Shown: piece by piece, positions 16,997 through 25,320 of the stretch
Position numbering within the stretch: position 1 is the first letter of the stretch
Layout of the letters: each line of letters begins with the position of its first letter
Assembly: GCF_030586465.1 (NCBI RefSeq)
Contig: NZ_JAUQYP010000001.1
Location: 1,419,446-1,483,445 of the forward strand
Source: Actinotalea lenta
GTDB taxonomy: Bacteria > Actinomycetota > Actinomycetes > Actinomycetales > Cellulomonadaceae
Direction: 5' to 3'
DNA: 64,000 nucleotides
Translations under genes and position numbers: made by a program
Notes under the pieces: model-generated
What the model was told of the DNA's origin: nothing
Databases searched by the model: none
The model's input: the letters and a program-made list of their open reading frames with translations, nothing else

Positions 16997-17917
16997 TCAG
17001 GCGTGCAGCGCCGGGTTGAGCGCTATCCCGGCACCCGTGCGGGCGATCGCCTCGACCGTGCCTGTCAGTGAGTTGCGGCGGAACAGCAGCCCGTCCAGCC
17101 CGGCGAGCTCCCGTGCGGCGAGGACGTCCTCCCCGACGCGCACCTTCGTGCCCGCCGTCAGGTAGAGGCCCGCCTCGACGACGCAGTCGTCGCCCAGCGG
17201 GATCCCGAGGCCCGAGTTCGCGCCGAGCAGGCTGCGCCGCCCGATCGAGATCACGTGCGTCCCGCCGCCGGACAGCGTGCCCATGATCGACGCACCGCCG
17301 CCGACGTCGCTGCCCTCACCGACGACGACGCCCTGCGAGATCCGGCCCTCGACCATCGAGGCGCCCAGGGTGCCGGCGTTGAAGTTGACGAACCCCTCGT
17401 GCATCACGGTCGTCCCGGGTGCCAGGTGGGCGCCGAGGCGCACGCGGTCCGCGTCGGCGATCCGGACCCCGGACGGCACGACGTAGTCCACCATCCGGGG
17501 GAACTTGTCCACCCCGTGCACGGTCGGCATCCGGCCGGTGGCGACGCGCAGCCGCAGCCGGGTCTCCTCGAAGCCGTCGACGGGGCACGGCCCGGCGTCG
17601 GTCCACACCACGATGGGCAGCACGCCGAAGATCCCGTCGACGCTCAGGCCGTGCGGCGCGACCAGCCGGTGGGAGAGCAGGTGCAGGCGGAGGTAGGCGT
17701 CCGCCGTGCCGGTGGGGGCCGCGTCGAGGTCGACCTCCGTGGTCACCACCTCGGTGCGGACCCCGCGGACGGGGTCCTCGCCCGCGGCGTCGCGCAGCGC
17801 GGAGGGCGGCGCGGCGCCGGCCGGAGCGGCGCCGAGGGCGGGCGTCGGATACCAGACGTCGAGGACGGTGTCGCCGGTCACCGTGGCGAGTCCGTGGCCC
17901 CAGGCCGTGCGAGTCAT
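16997..17917 (-). CDS. dapD: 2,3,4,5-tetrahydropyridine-2,6-dicarboxylate N-succinyltransferase DapD
   Basis: 306 residues, actinobacterial DapD class. It succinylates tetrahydrodipicolinate in the DAP/lysine pathway. The C-terminal half is a left-handed parallel beta-helix built of hexapeptide-like turns ([39 protein letters not shown]). ATG 17917 lies six bases after a minus-strand TAGGCT (17929-17924) without Shine-Dalgarno, so it looks leaderless. It is divergent from dapE, which starts 70 bases away, and is followed by the lysozyme-like gene. Confidence 0.94.
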   Translation of the reverse strand: MTRTAWGHGLATVTGDTVLDVWYPTPALGAAPAGAAPPSALRDAAGEDPVRGVRTEVVTTEVDLDAAPTGTADAYLRLHLLSHRLVAPHGLSVDGIFGVLPIVVWTDAGPCPVDGFEETRLRLRVATGRMPTVHGVDKFPRMVDYVVPSGVRIADADRVRLGAHLAPGTTVMHEGFVNFNAGTLGASMVEGRISQGVVVGEGSDVGGGASIMGTLSGGGTHVISIGRRSLLGANSGLGIPLGDDCVVEAGLYLTAGTKVRVGEDVLAARELAGLDGLLFRRNSLTGTVEAIARTGAGIALNPALHA

Positions 17918-17923
17918 GGGGAG

Positions 17924-17929
17924 AGCCTA
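17924..17929 (-). promoter_or_regulatory. Leaderless-type -10 of dapD
   Basis: TAGGCT on the minus strand, six bases before the dapD ATG. Confidence 0.6.
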
Positions 17930-17974
17930 ACCAGAGCGGTCCGCAGGACCCGTCGTCGTCCGCGCGGGTGTCGC

Positions 17975-17980
17975 TAGGGT
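17975..17980 (+). promoter_or_regulatory. Leaderless-type -10 of dapE
   Basis: TAGGGT seven bases before the dapE GTG at 17988; no Shine-Dalgarno between them. Confidence 0.6.
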
Positions 17981-17987
17981 CGGTCCC

Positions 17988-19070
17988 GTGGCTCTCGACC
18001 TGTCCGCAGACCTGGTGACCCTCACGCGCGCCCTGTGCGACGTGCCGTCCGTGAGCGGTGCGGAGCGGCAGATCGCCGACCTCGTGCACGGCGCGCTGTC
18101 CGGTCTCGGGTATCTCGAGGTGCTGCGGGACGGCGACGCGGTGGTGGCGCGCACCCACCTGGCGCGCGGTCGCCGCGTGGTGCTCGCCGGGCACCTGGAC
18201 ACCGTGCCCGTCGCCGCGAACCTGCCCAGCGAGCTGCGCGACTCTGCCGACGGGCCCGTGGTGTGGGGGCGCGGCACGGTCGACATGAAGGGCGGTGTCG
18301 CAGTCCTCCTCGCGCTCGCGGCGGCCGTGCCCGAGCCGTCCGCGGACCTGACCTACGTCTTCTACGACGCCGAGGAGGTCGAGGCGGATCGCAACGGGCT
18401 CGGGCGTCTGGTGGCGCGGCACCCGGACTGGGTCGCCGGCGACATGGCGGTGCTCGGCGAGCCGACCGCCGGGGCCCTCGAGGGCGGCTGCAACGGGACG
18501 CTCCGGGTCGAGGTGGTCGTGCCGGGCAGGGCGGCCCACTCCGCGCGGTCGTGGCTGGGCGTCAACGCCGTGCACGGGGCCGCCGAGGTGCTGCACCGGC
18601 TCGTGGAGTACCGCCCGCGCGAGGTCGACGTCGACGGGCTCGTCTACCGCGAGGGTCTCAACGCGGTGGGGATCCGGGGCGGTGTCGCCGGCAACGTCAT
18701 CCCCGACGAGTGCGTCGTGACCGTGAACTACCGGTTCGCGCCGTCGCGGAGCGAGCACGAGGCCTTCGAGCACGTCAGCGCCCTGTTCGACGGGTACGAG
18801 GTGCGCCTGACCGACTCGGCGCCGGGCGCGCGGCCAGGTCTGGACCGGCCGGAGGCGGCGGGGCTGGCCGCCGTCGTGGCCGGGCTCACCGGACGGCCCC
18901 CGCGCGCGAAGCAGGGCTGGACGGACGTCGCGCGGTTCGCGGGCCTGGGGGTGCCCGCGGTCAACTTCGGTCCCGGTGACCCGTCGCTGGCACACGCCGA
19001 CGACGAGCACACCCCGGTCGCCGACCTGACGGTCTGCTTCGAGGCCCTGCGCGCCTGGCTCACCGCGTGA
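17988..19070 (+). CDS. dapE: Succinyl-diaminopimelate desuccinylase DapE
   Basis: 360-residue M20 metallopeptidase family enzyme that hydrolyses N-succinyl-LL-DAP. Metal-binding motifs: GHLDTVP with His69 and Asp71, the bridging Asp in GTVDMKGG, the catalytic/metal Glu pair in YDAEEVE, and the Glu in LGEPTAG. The actinobacterial DapE signature GCNGTLRVEV follows. GTG 17988 sits directly after a TAGGGT -10. dapD is divergent 70 bases away, so the two genes share one intergenic control region. Confidence 0.93.
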   Translation: MALDLSADLVTLTRALCDVPSVSGAERQIADLVHGALSGLGYLEVLRDGDAVVARTHLARGRRVVLAGHLDTVPVAANLPSELRDSADGPVVWGRGTVDMKGGVAVLLALAAAVPEPSADLTYVFYDAEEVEADRNGLGRLVARHPDWVAGDMAVLGEPTAGALEGGCNGTLRVEVVVPGRAAHSARSWLGVNAVHGAAEVLHRLVEYRPREVDVDGLVYREGLNAVGIRGGVAGNVIPDECVVTVNYRFAPSRSEHEAFEHVSALFDGYEVRLTDSAPGARPGLDRPEAAGLAAVVAGLTGRPPRAKQGWTDVARFAGLGVPAVNFGPGDPSLAHADDEHTPVADLTVCFEALRAWLTA

Positions 19071-19121
19071 CGTCCACGTGGATGGTCCCGGTTCCGCGCG
19101 CCCCTGGGCCCGCGTTGCTCC

Positions 19122-19127
19122 TAGGCT
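19122..19127 (+). promoter_or_regulatory. Leaderless-type -10 of the LOG gene
   Basis: TAGGCT seven bases before ATG 19135. Confidence 0.6.
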
Positions 19128-19134
19128 TGCGGCC

Positions 19135-19920
19135 ATGAGCGACGTGCCCGACGGCTACCGCAAGGGTCCCGTCCTGCTGCGCCGGGGGCAGGTGCCCTCC
19201 ACGACCACCGACCAGCGCCTGCTGGCCCGCGGCGGGGCCGCGGACTGGGTGCACTCCGACCCGTGGCGCGTGATGCGGATCCAGAGCGAGTTCGTCGAGG
19301 GCTTCGGTGCGCTCGCCGAGATCGGGCCCGCGGTGAGCGTGTTCGGCTCGGCCCGCACCGGCCGCGACGAGCCGGCCTACGCGATGGCCCGGGAGGTGGG
19401 CCGACTCCTGGTCGAGTCCGGGTACGCGGTGATGACGGGTGGCGGCCCTGGTGTCATGGAGGCCGCGAACCGCGGCGCGAGCGACGCCGGTGGCCTCTCG
19501 GTGGGTCTGGGCATCGAGCTCCCGCACGAGCAGGGCATGAACGCCTGGGTCGACCTCGGCATCCACTTCCGGTACTTCTTCGCGCGCAAGACGATGTTCG
19601 TCAAGTACGCCCAGGGGTTCATCGTGCTGCCGGGCGGGTTCGGCACGTTCGACGAGCTGTTCGAGTCGATCACGCTGGTGCAGACCCAGAAGGTCACCGA
19701 GTTCCCCATCGTGCTCGTCGGGTCGGGGTACTGGGGCGGCCTGCTCGAGTGGCTCTCGGGTCCGGTGCTGGACGCGGGGACGATCTCGGAGGCGGACCTC
19801 GAGCTGGTGAAGGTGGTCGACGACCCCGTCGAGGCCGTGCGGCTGGTGCGCGAGCGGGACGCCGAGCTCCGCGCCGAGGAGGCCGAGGCGCGCCGGGCCG
19901 GCCCGGTCGACCCGTACTGA
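19135..19920 (+). CDS. LOG family (TIGR00730) protein, putative cytokinin-type nucleoside 5'-monophosphate phosphoribohydrolase
   Basis: 261 residues with a Rossmann-like fold. It has VSVFGSAR, the GGGPGVMEAANRGA segment and the family hallmark PGGFGTFDE (166-174), which carries the catalytic Glu/Arg arrangement of lysine-decarboxylase-like LOG proteins. Family members release ribose-5-phosphate from N6-modified AMP; the substrate here is not shown. M. tuberculosis Rv1205 is the positional equivalent. ATG 19135 follows TAGGCT by seven bases. folP2 begins two bases after its stop. Confidence 0.9.
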   Translation: MSDVPDGYRKGPVLLRRGQVPSTTTDQRLLARGGAADWVHSDPWRVMRIQSEFVEGFGALAEIGPAVSVFGSARTGRDEPAYAMAREVGRLLVESGYAVMTGGGPGVMEAANRGASDAGGLSVGLGIELPHEQGMNAWVDLGIHFRYFFARKTMFVKYAQGFIVLPGGFGTFDELFESITLVQTQKVTEFPIVLVGSGYWGGLLEWLSGPVLDAGTISEADLELVKVVDDPVEAVRLVRERDAELRAEEAEARRAGPVDPY

Positions 19921-19921
19921 G

Positions 19922-20854
19922 GTGGGTACGTCCGAGGGGGCCGGGCCGCAGCTCGCGGGGGTGCCGCGGCGCGGGGCGCCCTTGTGGCTGCGAGGGCGCG
20001 AGCTGAGCCCCGGCCGGGCGGCCGTCATGGCTGTCGTCAACCGCACGCCCGACTCGTTCTTCCCTGCCGCGCGCGCCCAGGACACCGATGCGGCGCTCGC
20101 CCAGGTGGCCGAGGCGGTGCAGGACGGGGCCGACCTGGTCGACATCGGCGGGATTCGCGCCGGGCGCGGGCCGCGGGTTGGGCCCGCCGAGGAGATCGAC
20201 CGGGTCGTCCCGGTGGTCCAGCGGGTGCGCGCGGAGTTCCCCGACCTGCCCGTCAGCGTGGACACCTGGCGGTCCGAGGTGGCCGAAGCCGTGGCCGCGG
20301 CGGGCGCGGACCTGATCAACGACACGTGGGCCGGTCACGACCCTGGCGTGGTGGGCGTCGCGGGGCGGCGCGGCCTGGGTGTGGTCTGCTCGCACACCGG
20401 GGGCGCCGTGCCGCGCACCGACCCGCTGCGCCCGCAGTACCGCGGCGTGGGCCTGGACGGCGTGCTGCAGGACGTGCTGGGCACGGTGTCCCGAGCGGCG
20501 GCCGACGCGGTCGCCGCCGGCGTCGACCGACGCTCCGTGCTGGTCGACGCGACCCTGGACTTCGGCAAGACCACATGGCACTCGCTGCACCTGCTGCGAC
20601 GGACGCCCGCCCTGGTCGACCTCGGATACCCCGTGCTGGTCGCGCTCTCGCGCAAGGACCTGGTGGGGGAGTCGCTGGACCTGCCGGTCGACGAGCGGCT
20701 CGAGGGCAGCCTCGCTGCGACGGCCGTGGCCGTCTGGCTCGGCGCCTCGGCGGTGCGCGCGCACGACGTGCGAGCCACCCGCCGCGCCGTGGAGATGACG
20801 GCCGTGATCCGGGGCGACCTCCCTCCGGCGCGCGCGGTGCGGGGGCTGGCGTGA
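19922..20854 (+). CDS. folP2: Dihydropteroate synthase-like protein (FolP2 type)
   Basis: 310 residues with the DHPS TIM-barrel pattern: VMAVVNRTPDSFF (canonical is NVTPDSF), DLVDIGGIRAGRG, PVSVDTWRSEVAEA, LINDTWAG and VALSRKDLVGE. The motif changes (NRT for NVT, IGGIRAGRG for the usual GGESTRPG) match the second actinobacterial paralog. For M. tuberculosis Rv1207 lack of DHPS activity has been reported, as I recall it, so the folate role is doubtful. The LOG gene lies two bases upstream and the mannosyltransferase overlaps by GTGA, the order of the Rv1205-Rv1208 region. The start GTG 19922 is based on operon spacing. Confidence 0.85.
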   Translation: MGTSEGAGPQLAGVPRRGAPLWLRGRELSPGRAAVMAVVNRTPDSFFPAARAQDTDAALAQVAEAVQDGADLVDIGGIRAGRGPRVGPAEEIDRVVPVVQRVRAEFPDLPVSVDTWRSEVAEAVAAAGADLINDTWAGHDPGVVGVAGRRGLGVVCSHTGGAVPRTDPLRPQYRGVGLDGVLQDVLGTVSRAAADAVAAGVDRRSVLVDATLDFGKTTWHSLHLLRRTPALVDLGYPVLVALSRKDLVGESLDLPVDERLEGSLAATAVAVWLGASAVRAHDVRATRRAVEMTAVIRGDLPPARAVRGLA

Positions 20855-22104
20855 CGACGGCCGACGGCCCGGTGGTGCGAGATCCGCGGCCCGGGCCCGT
20901 GGCCCGGGTCCGGAGCGCGGTCCGGAGCCGTTGGTGGGTGCAGACGCTGGCGGTGGCGCTCGGGGCCCGGCTGCTCAGCGCCGTGGTGTTCGTGGTGGTG
21001 GCCGGAACCCAGGCGGAGAACCTCTGGACCCCGGCGCACCCGTCCTACCTCGACTACACGGGCACCATGTGGGACGCGACGTGGTACCGGCAGATCGCCG
21101 AGCACGGGTACCCGGCGACGCTGCCGGTCGGGCTCGACGGCCGGGTCCTGCAGAACCGATGGGCCTTCTTCCCCTTGTTCCCCTCGCTCGTCCGGGCGGT
21201 GATGACCGTCACCGGCGGGACGTGGGTGGTCGTCGCCCCGCTGGTGGCCCTGGCGCTCGGTCTGGCGGCGATGCTCGTGGTGCACGCCGTGGTGGCGGAC
21301 GCGGTGCAGGCGGTGGACGTGCCGGACCGGGTGCGGCGCTGGACGCCGCTGCTGACCGTCGCCCTGCTGAGCACGTCCGCCTCGGCGCCGGTGCTCCAGG
21401 TCGCCTACACCGAGTCGACGGCGCTGCTCGGCGTGGCCACGGCGCTGCTCGCGCTCCGGCGCCGCCGCTACGGGGTCGCGGCGATCGTGATCGTCGCAGT
21501 GGGGCTCACCCGGGCCGTCGCCCTGCCGCTCGCCGTGGTGGTGCTCGCGCACGGCTGGTCGCGGATGCGGTCGACGACCCCCTTCGGTCGGCGCGGCCAG
21601 GCGGCGGTGGCGGGCCTCGCGTTGCTGGCCGTCGCGTCGGGTTTCGCCTGGCCGACGATCACCGCGCAGGTGACGGGCGTGCCCGGGGCCTACGAGCTGA
21701 CCCAGGGCGCGTGGCGGGCGCGCGGCGCCGTGGTGCCACTGCTCCCGTGGCTCGACATCGGCCGGTGGCTCCTGGGCGGGTGGGCGGTACCGGTGCTGGC
21801 TGGGCTCGCGGCGCTCACCGTCGTCGGGCTGTCCAGCCGCTGGTTGCGCAGGCTCGGCGCCGAGCTGCACGCGTGGGTCGTCGGCTACGTGCTCTACCTC
21901 GTGGCGGTCCTCGAGCCGGGCACCAGCCTGGTCCGGTTCGCGATCCTTGCCTTCCCGGCCTGGGCCGCGATCTCCGCCCGGGTGCTCGCCTCCCGACGAC
22001 CGCGCCGGTGGACCGTGCTCCTGGTGGTCCTGGGCGTGGTCGGCCAGGTGGCATGGGTGGGCCTGCTGTGGCGCCTGGTGCCGCCCTCGGGGTGGCCACC
22101 ATGA
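20851..22104 (+). CDS. Integral membrane mannosyltransferase-like protein (PIG-V type GT-C)
   Basis: 417 residues with about 8-9 membrane helices. Early in the protein are MWDATWYRQIAEHGYP and RWAFFPLFPSLVR, motifs typical of PIG-V-like polyprenol-phosphate-dependent mannosyltransferases; the Asp in the WDATWY segment would be the likely catalytic residue. The probable role is extracytoplasmic glycan or lipoglycan assembly; donor and acceptor are not known. The GTG overlaps the folP2 stop. It occupies the place where mycobacteria carry gpgS (a soluble GT-A enzyme), but is unrelated to it. Confidence 0.8.
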   Translation: MTTADGPVVRDPRPGPVARVRSAVRSRWWVQTLAVALGARLLSAVVFVVVAGTQAENLWTPAHPSYLDYTGTMWDATWYRQIAEHGYPATLPVGLDGRVLQNRWAFFPLFPSLVRAVMTVTGGTWVVVAPLVALALGLAAMLVVHAVVADAVQAVDVPDRVRRWTPLLTVALLSTSASAPVLQVAYTESTALLGVATALLALRRRRYGVAAIVIVAVGLTRAVALPLAVVVLAHGWSRMRSTTPFGRRGQAAVAGLALLAVASGFAWPTITAQVTGVPGAYELTQGAWRARGAVVPLLPWLDIGRWLLGGWAVPVLAGLAALTVVGLSSRWLRRLGAELHAWVVGYVLYLVAVLEPGTSLVRFAILAFPAWAAISARVLASRRPRRWTVLLVVLGVVGQVAWVGLLWRLVPPSGWPP

Positions 22105-22126
22105 CCATCACCGAGCCCGGGTGGCC

Positions 22127-22132
22127 TAGACT
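22127..22132 (+). promoter_or_regulatory. Candidate -10 for the DUF3117 gene
   Basis: TAGACT, followed by a leader of about 83 bases before ATG 22223. Confidence 0.4.
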
Positions 22133-22222
22133 TGGCCCCGGACATCCACCGAGCGGGTCGGTGACAGATGCGCGCGCCCGCGCCAGATCCGTGCACGGTG
22201 GGCCGGACGATGAGGAGGATCC

Positions 22223-22390
22223 ATGGCCGCGATGAAGCCCCGTACGGGCGACGGGCCGCTCGAGGTCACGAAGGAGGGACGCGGCATCGTCATGCGCGTG
22301 CCCCTCGAGGGCGGCGGTCGTCTCGTCGTCGAGCTGACCCCCGACGAGGCGAGCGAGCTCGGAGCGGCCCTGACCTCCGTCGCCGGCTGA
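22223..22390 (+). CDS. DUF3117 family small protein
   Basis: 55 residues: MAAMKPRTGDGPLEVTKEGR, then a short beta-rich segment and the C-terminus DEASELGAALTSVAG. It matches the highly conserved actinobacterial DUF3117 family (Rv1211 in M. tuberculosis), whose function is unknown. The ATG is preceded by GAGGAT four bases upstream. In-frame length and composition agree with the family. The aminopeptidase GTG begins three bases after its stop. The near-invariant sequence of the family hints at a core cellular role, but none is assigned. Confidence 0.88.
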   Translation: MAAMKPRTGDGPLEVTKEGRGIVMRVPLEGGGRLVVELTPDEASELGAALTSVAG

Positions 22391-22393
22391 CAG

Positions 22394-23935
22394 GTGCCGA
22401 CCAGGCGTCGCGCCCCGGCGCTCGTCCCGCCGCTCCCGGCCGTGCAGGTGGCCCGGGGCACGGTGGCTGACGCGTTGCCGGACGGAGCCGAGGCGTTGCT
22501 GCTCCCGGTGACTGCCGGCAGCGACGGTGTCGAGCCGCGCGAGGGCGCGGTCGAGGCCGCCGTGCGCTACCGCATCGACCTGGGCGACCTGGCCGAGCGC
22601 TCCGGGGCGACCGGGGCGGCCGGTGACGTCGCGGCGATCGTGCTTCCGCGCGGCCACGGCGACGTCGCTCTCCCGTGGACCGACCTCCCGCACCGGCTGG
22701 GCCTGGTCGGTGTCGGCGACGGCACCGCGACCTCGCTGCGCCGGGCAGGAGCCGCCGTCGCACGCGCCACGCGCGGCTGGGGCACGGTCGTCACATCGGT
22801 CGCGTCCGGCTCCGCCCCCGAGGTCCAGCAGGCGTTCGCCGAGGGCTACCTGCTCGGTGCCTACCGGCACCCGTCCCGCGCGGCGCGCCCGTCCCCGGGG
22901 CCCGCGGAGTCGCTGGTGCTGCTCGGGGGGGACGCCGACGCGGTCCGCCGGGCCGAGGTGGTCGCCCGCGCGGCGTGGACGGCGCGTGTGCTCGCGGTGA
23001 CGCCGTCGAACACCAAGACCCCGGCCTGGCTGGCCGACCGTGCCACCGAGCTGGCCGAAGCCGCCGGCCTGGAGGTCGAGGTGCTCGACGAGCGGGCACT
23101 GGCGGCCCAGGGGTTCGGGGGTCTGCTCGCGGTGGGCGGGGGCTCCGCGACTCCGCCGCGGCTGGTGCGCGTGACCTACCGACCCGCATCGTCCGGGCGT
23201 CCGGCGCACGTGGTACTCGTCGGCAAGGGCATCACGTACGACACGGGCGGTCTCTCGCTCAAGCAGCGGCAGGCCATGGTCCCCATGAAGACGGACATGA
23301 CCGGGGCTGCCGTCGCGCTCGCGACAGTGCTGGGCGCCGCCGAGGCCGGGGTGAGCCACGAGGTGACGGCGCTGCTCGCACTGGCCGAGAACGCCGTGGG
23401 CGGCGCGTCCTATCGCCCGGGTGACGTGCTCACCGTGCGGGGCGGCACGACGGTGGAGGTCTCCAACACCGACGCCGAGGGACGTCTGGTGCTCGCCGAC
23501 GCGCTCGTGCACGCCGACCTGACGCTGGACCCCGACGTGCTGGTCGACGTCGCGACGCTCACCGGGGCCGCCACCACGGCCCTGGGGCGCACGCACGCCG
23601 CCCTGTTCTCTCCCGACGACGACCTGGCCGACGGGCTCGCCGCCGCCGGCGAGCGGGCCGGCGAGCGGCTGTGGCGGATGCCGCTCGTCGCGGACTACCG
23701 TCCGGCCATCGACTCGGCCATCGCCGACGTCCACCACGTGGCCGGCGCCGGCTTCACCGGCGCGGGTGCGATCACCGCGGCGCTGTTCCTGCAGGGCTTC
23801 GTCGGGCACCGCCGCTGGGCGCACCTCGACGTGGCGGGCCCAGCCCGTGCCTCGGCGGCGGCCCACGAGGTCCCGGAGGGTGCGACCGGCTTCGGCACGC
23901 GTGCCCTGCTGGCCTGGTTGTCGGGCGAGGTCTGA
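22394..23935 (+). CDS. Leucyl aminopeptidase family protein (M17)
   Basis: 513 residues. The N-terminal macro-like domain is followed by the M17 catalytic domain: VLVGKGITYDTGGLSLK carries metal ligands (Lys and Asp) and NTDAEGRLVLADAL is the family signature with Asp and Glu ligands. It removes N-terminal residues from peptides using two metal ions and may take part in peptide turnover. GTG 22394 starts three bases after the DUF3117 stop. It converges with the O-methyltransferase gene, seven bases apart. Confidence 0.92.
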   Translation: MPTRRRAPALVPPLPAVQVARGTVADALPDGAEALLLPVTAGSDGVEPREGAVEAAVRYRIDLGDLAERSGATGAAGDVAAIVLPRGHGDVALPWTDLPHRLGLVGVGDGTATSLRRAGAAVARATRGWGTVVTSVASGSAPEVQQAFAEGYLLGAYRHPSRAARPSPGPAESLVLLGGDADAVRRAEVVARAAWTARVLAVTPSNTKTPAWLADRATELAEAAGLEVEVLDERALAAQGFGGLLAVGGGSATPPRLVRVTYRPASSGRPAHVVLVGKGITYDTGGLSLKQRQAMVPMKTDMTGAAVALATVLGAAEAGVSHEVTALLALAENAVGGASYRPGDVLTVRGGTTVEVSNTDAEGRLVLADALVHADLTLDPDVLVDVATLTGAATTALGRTHAALFSPDDDLADGLAAAGERAGERLWRMPLVADYRPAIDSAIADVHHVAGAGFTGAGAITAALFLQGFVGHRRWAHLDVAGPARASAAAHEVPEGATGFGTRALLAWLSGEV

Positions 23936-23942
23936 GGGTCCC

Positions 23943-24572
23943 TCAGCGCTTCGCGGCGACGAGCAGGCCGTCCCCGCTGGGCGTGATGGCGGCGACCAGG
24001 CGCTCGTCGTCGCGCACCGACCTGCCCAGCTCCCGCATCGCGGTGGTCAGCTCGTCCCGCCGGGCCGGGTCGGGCACGCGGTCACCGGCCAGGGCGTGCG
24101 GCACCAGCACCAACCCCCCGGGGCGCAGCAGCCGAACGGCCTGCTCGACGTGCTCGGCGGCCTGCAGCGGGTCGGCATCGACGAGGACCATGTCGTAGGC
24201 CCCGTCGGCGAGTCGCGGAAGCACGTCCCTGGCCCGCCCGGTGATGGTCCGGGTGCGGATCGCACGGACCTGCTCCTCGGCGAATGCGACCTTCGCGGCG
24301 CGCTGGTGCTCGGCCTCGGAGTCGATCGTGGTCAGCACGCCGTCCGCGGCCATGCCGCGCAGCAGCCAGAGGCCGGACACCCCCGCCCCGGTGCCCACCT
24401 CGGCGACGGCCGTGGCGCGCAGGCCGGCGGCGAGGACCTGGAGCAACGCCCCTGTGCCCGGAGAGACGGCGCCGCACCCGAGCTCCGAGGCGCGCTCGGT
24501 GGCGCGCAGCAGCACGTCGTCTGCGGCGCGGAAGTCCTCGCTGTGAGCCCAGCTCGCGGCCTTGTCGCTGAT
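23943..24572 (-). CDS. SAM-dependent O-methyltransferase (Rv1220c type), apparent ATC start
   Basis: 209 residues if started at the ATC of 24572. It is a Rossmann-fold methyltransferase with the SAM motif AEVGTGAGVSGLWLL, the acidic LTTIDSE and LVDADP. The next canonical start, GTG 24515, lacks a ribosome site and would drop the segment SDKAASWAHSED that aligns with the N-terminus of Rv1220c homologs as I remember them. The ATC lies five bases after GGAGG of GGGGAGGA (24584-24577), and no ATG, GTG or TTG exists upstream before an in-frame TAG. Divergent from sigE, as in mycobacteria. The substrate is unknown. Confidence 0.85.
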   Translation of the reverse strand: MSDKAASWAHSEDFRAADDVLLRATERASELGCGAVSPGTGALLQVLAAGLRATAVAEVGTGAGVSGLWLLRGMAADGVLTTIDSEAEHQRAAKVAFAEEQVRAIRTRTITGRARDVLPRLADGAYDMVLVDADPLQAAEHVEQAVRLLRPGGLVLVPHALAGDRVPDPARRDELTTAMRELGRSVRDDERLVAAITPSGDGLLVAAKR

Positions 24573-24576
24573 GGTG

Positions 24577-24584
24577 TCCTCCCC
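24577..24584 (-). promoter_or_regulatory. Shine-Dalgarno that decides the O-methyltransferase start
   Basis: GGGGAGGA on the minus strand, five bases (from GGAGG) before an ATC codon. It is the only strong ribosome site in front of this gene. Confidence 0.7.
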
Positions 24585-24596
24585 GGGGTCGACTCG

Positions 24597-24602
24597 ATGC
24601 TA
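24597..24602 (-). promoter_or_regulatory. Candidate -10 of the O-methyltransferase gene
   Basis: TAGCAT on the minus strand, about 12 bases before the Shine-Dalgarno. Confidence 0.45.
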
Positions 24603-24639
24603 GACCGGGCCGGCGGGCGCACCCCGACGGCGCACCGCA

Positions 24640-24645
24640 TAGGCT
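24640..24645 (+). promoter_or_regulatory. Candidate housekeeping -10 upstream of sigE
   Basis: TAGGCT about 80 bases before the sigE start. It would provide basal expression next to the sigma-E-like promoter further downstream. Confidence 0.35.
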
Positions 24646-24675
24646 GGAGGCAGGTCCCGGTGAAGGTGCGCGACG

Positions 24676-24701
24676 GGAACAACCACCGCTCGCCGCGCGT
24701 T
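24676..24701 (+). promoter_or_regulatory. ECF (SigE-type) promoter of sigE
   Basis: GGAAC (24676-24680), 17-base spacer, CGTT (24698-24701). This matches the extracytoplasmic-function sigma consensus GGAAC-N16-18-cGTT. The predicted start site near 24708 leaves a leader of about 20 bases to the GTG at 24727, consistent with autoregulation. Confidence 0.7.
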
Positions 24702-24726
24702 CCCGCTGTACCGCCTGCACCGGGCG

Positions 24727-25320
24727 GTGGACGTGCTTCGGGAGGTCGGGTTGGAGCCTCAGGTCCCATGGAGCGCGCCTTCGTGGGAGCAGATCGTCGC
24801 GGAGCACTCCGCGCGGGTGTACCGCCTGGCCTACCGCCTGACCGGGAACCGGCACGACGCCGAGGACCTCACGCAGGAGACCTTCGTACGGGTGTTCCGG
24901 TCGTTGTCCGGCTACAGCCCCGGTTCGTTCGAGGGCTGGCTGCACCGCATCACGACGAACCTCTTCCTGGACCAGGCGCGTCGCCGCACGCGGATCCGGA
25001 TGGACCCGCTGGGTGAGGACGCCGACCGGGTCCCCGGGCGTGCCGACCTCGGAACTCCTGAGCGTGGCTTCGAGCACGGCAACCTCGACCACGACGTGCA
25101 ACGTGCCCTCGACGAGCTCTCACCCGAGTTCCGCGCCGCCGTGGTGCTCTGCGACATCGAAGGCCTGTCCTACGAGGAGATCGCAGTCACGCTCGGCGTG
25201 AAGCTCGGCACCGTACGGTCGCGCATCCACCGCGCGCGAGCCCAGCTGCGCGAGGCACTGGCCCACCGCGCCCCCCGCGGCCCCGCGCACGAGGCCTTGG
25301 ACGCCGAGGCGCGCCGATGA
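24727..25320 (+). CDS. sigE: ECF RNA polymerase sigma factor SigE
   Basis: 197 residues. Region 2 spans about 25-95 ([20 protein letters not shown], then TFVRVFRSL and [16 protein letters not shown]) and region 4 about 125-180 ([40 protein letters not shown]). It directs transcription of envelope-stress genes. GTG 24727 is the first start in a frame that closes at a TGA at 24661 and lies about 20 bases after a predicted ECF start site. Its stop overlaps the anti-sigma ATG. Synteny with Rv1220c-sigE-rseA-htrA-tatB supports the name. Confidence 0.92.
   Translation: MDVLREVGLEPQVPWSAPSWEQIVAEHSARVYRLAYRLTGNRHDAEDLTQETFVRVFRSLSGYSPGSFEGWLHRITTNLFLDQARRRTRIRMDPLGEDADRVPGRADLGTPERGFEHGNLDHDVQRALDELSPEFRAAVVLCDIEGLSYEEIAVTLGVKLGTVRSRIHRARAQLREALAHRAPRGPAHEALDAEARR

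Noticed and set aside
24513-24572. Frameshift at the 5' end of the O-methyltransferase as an alternative to the ATC start
   Set aside because: The frame is continuous from the conserved SDKAASW segment into the SAM domain; only the start codon is unusual.
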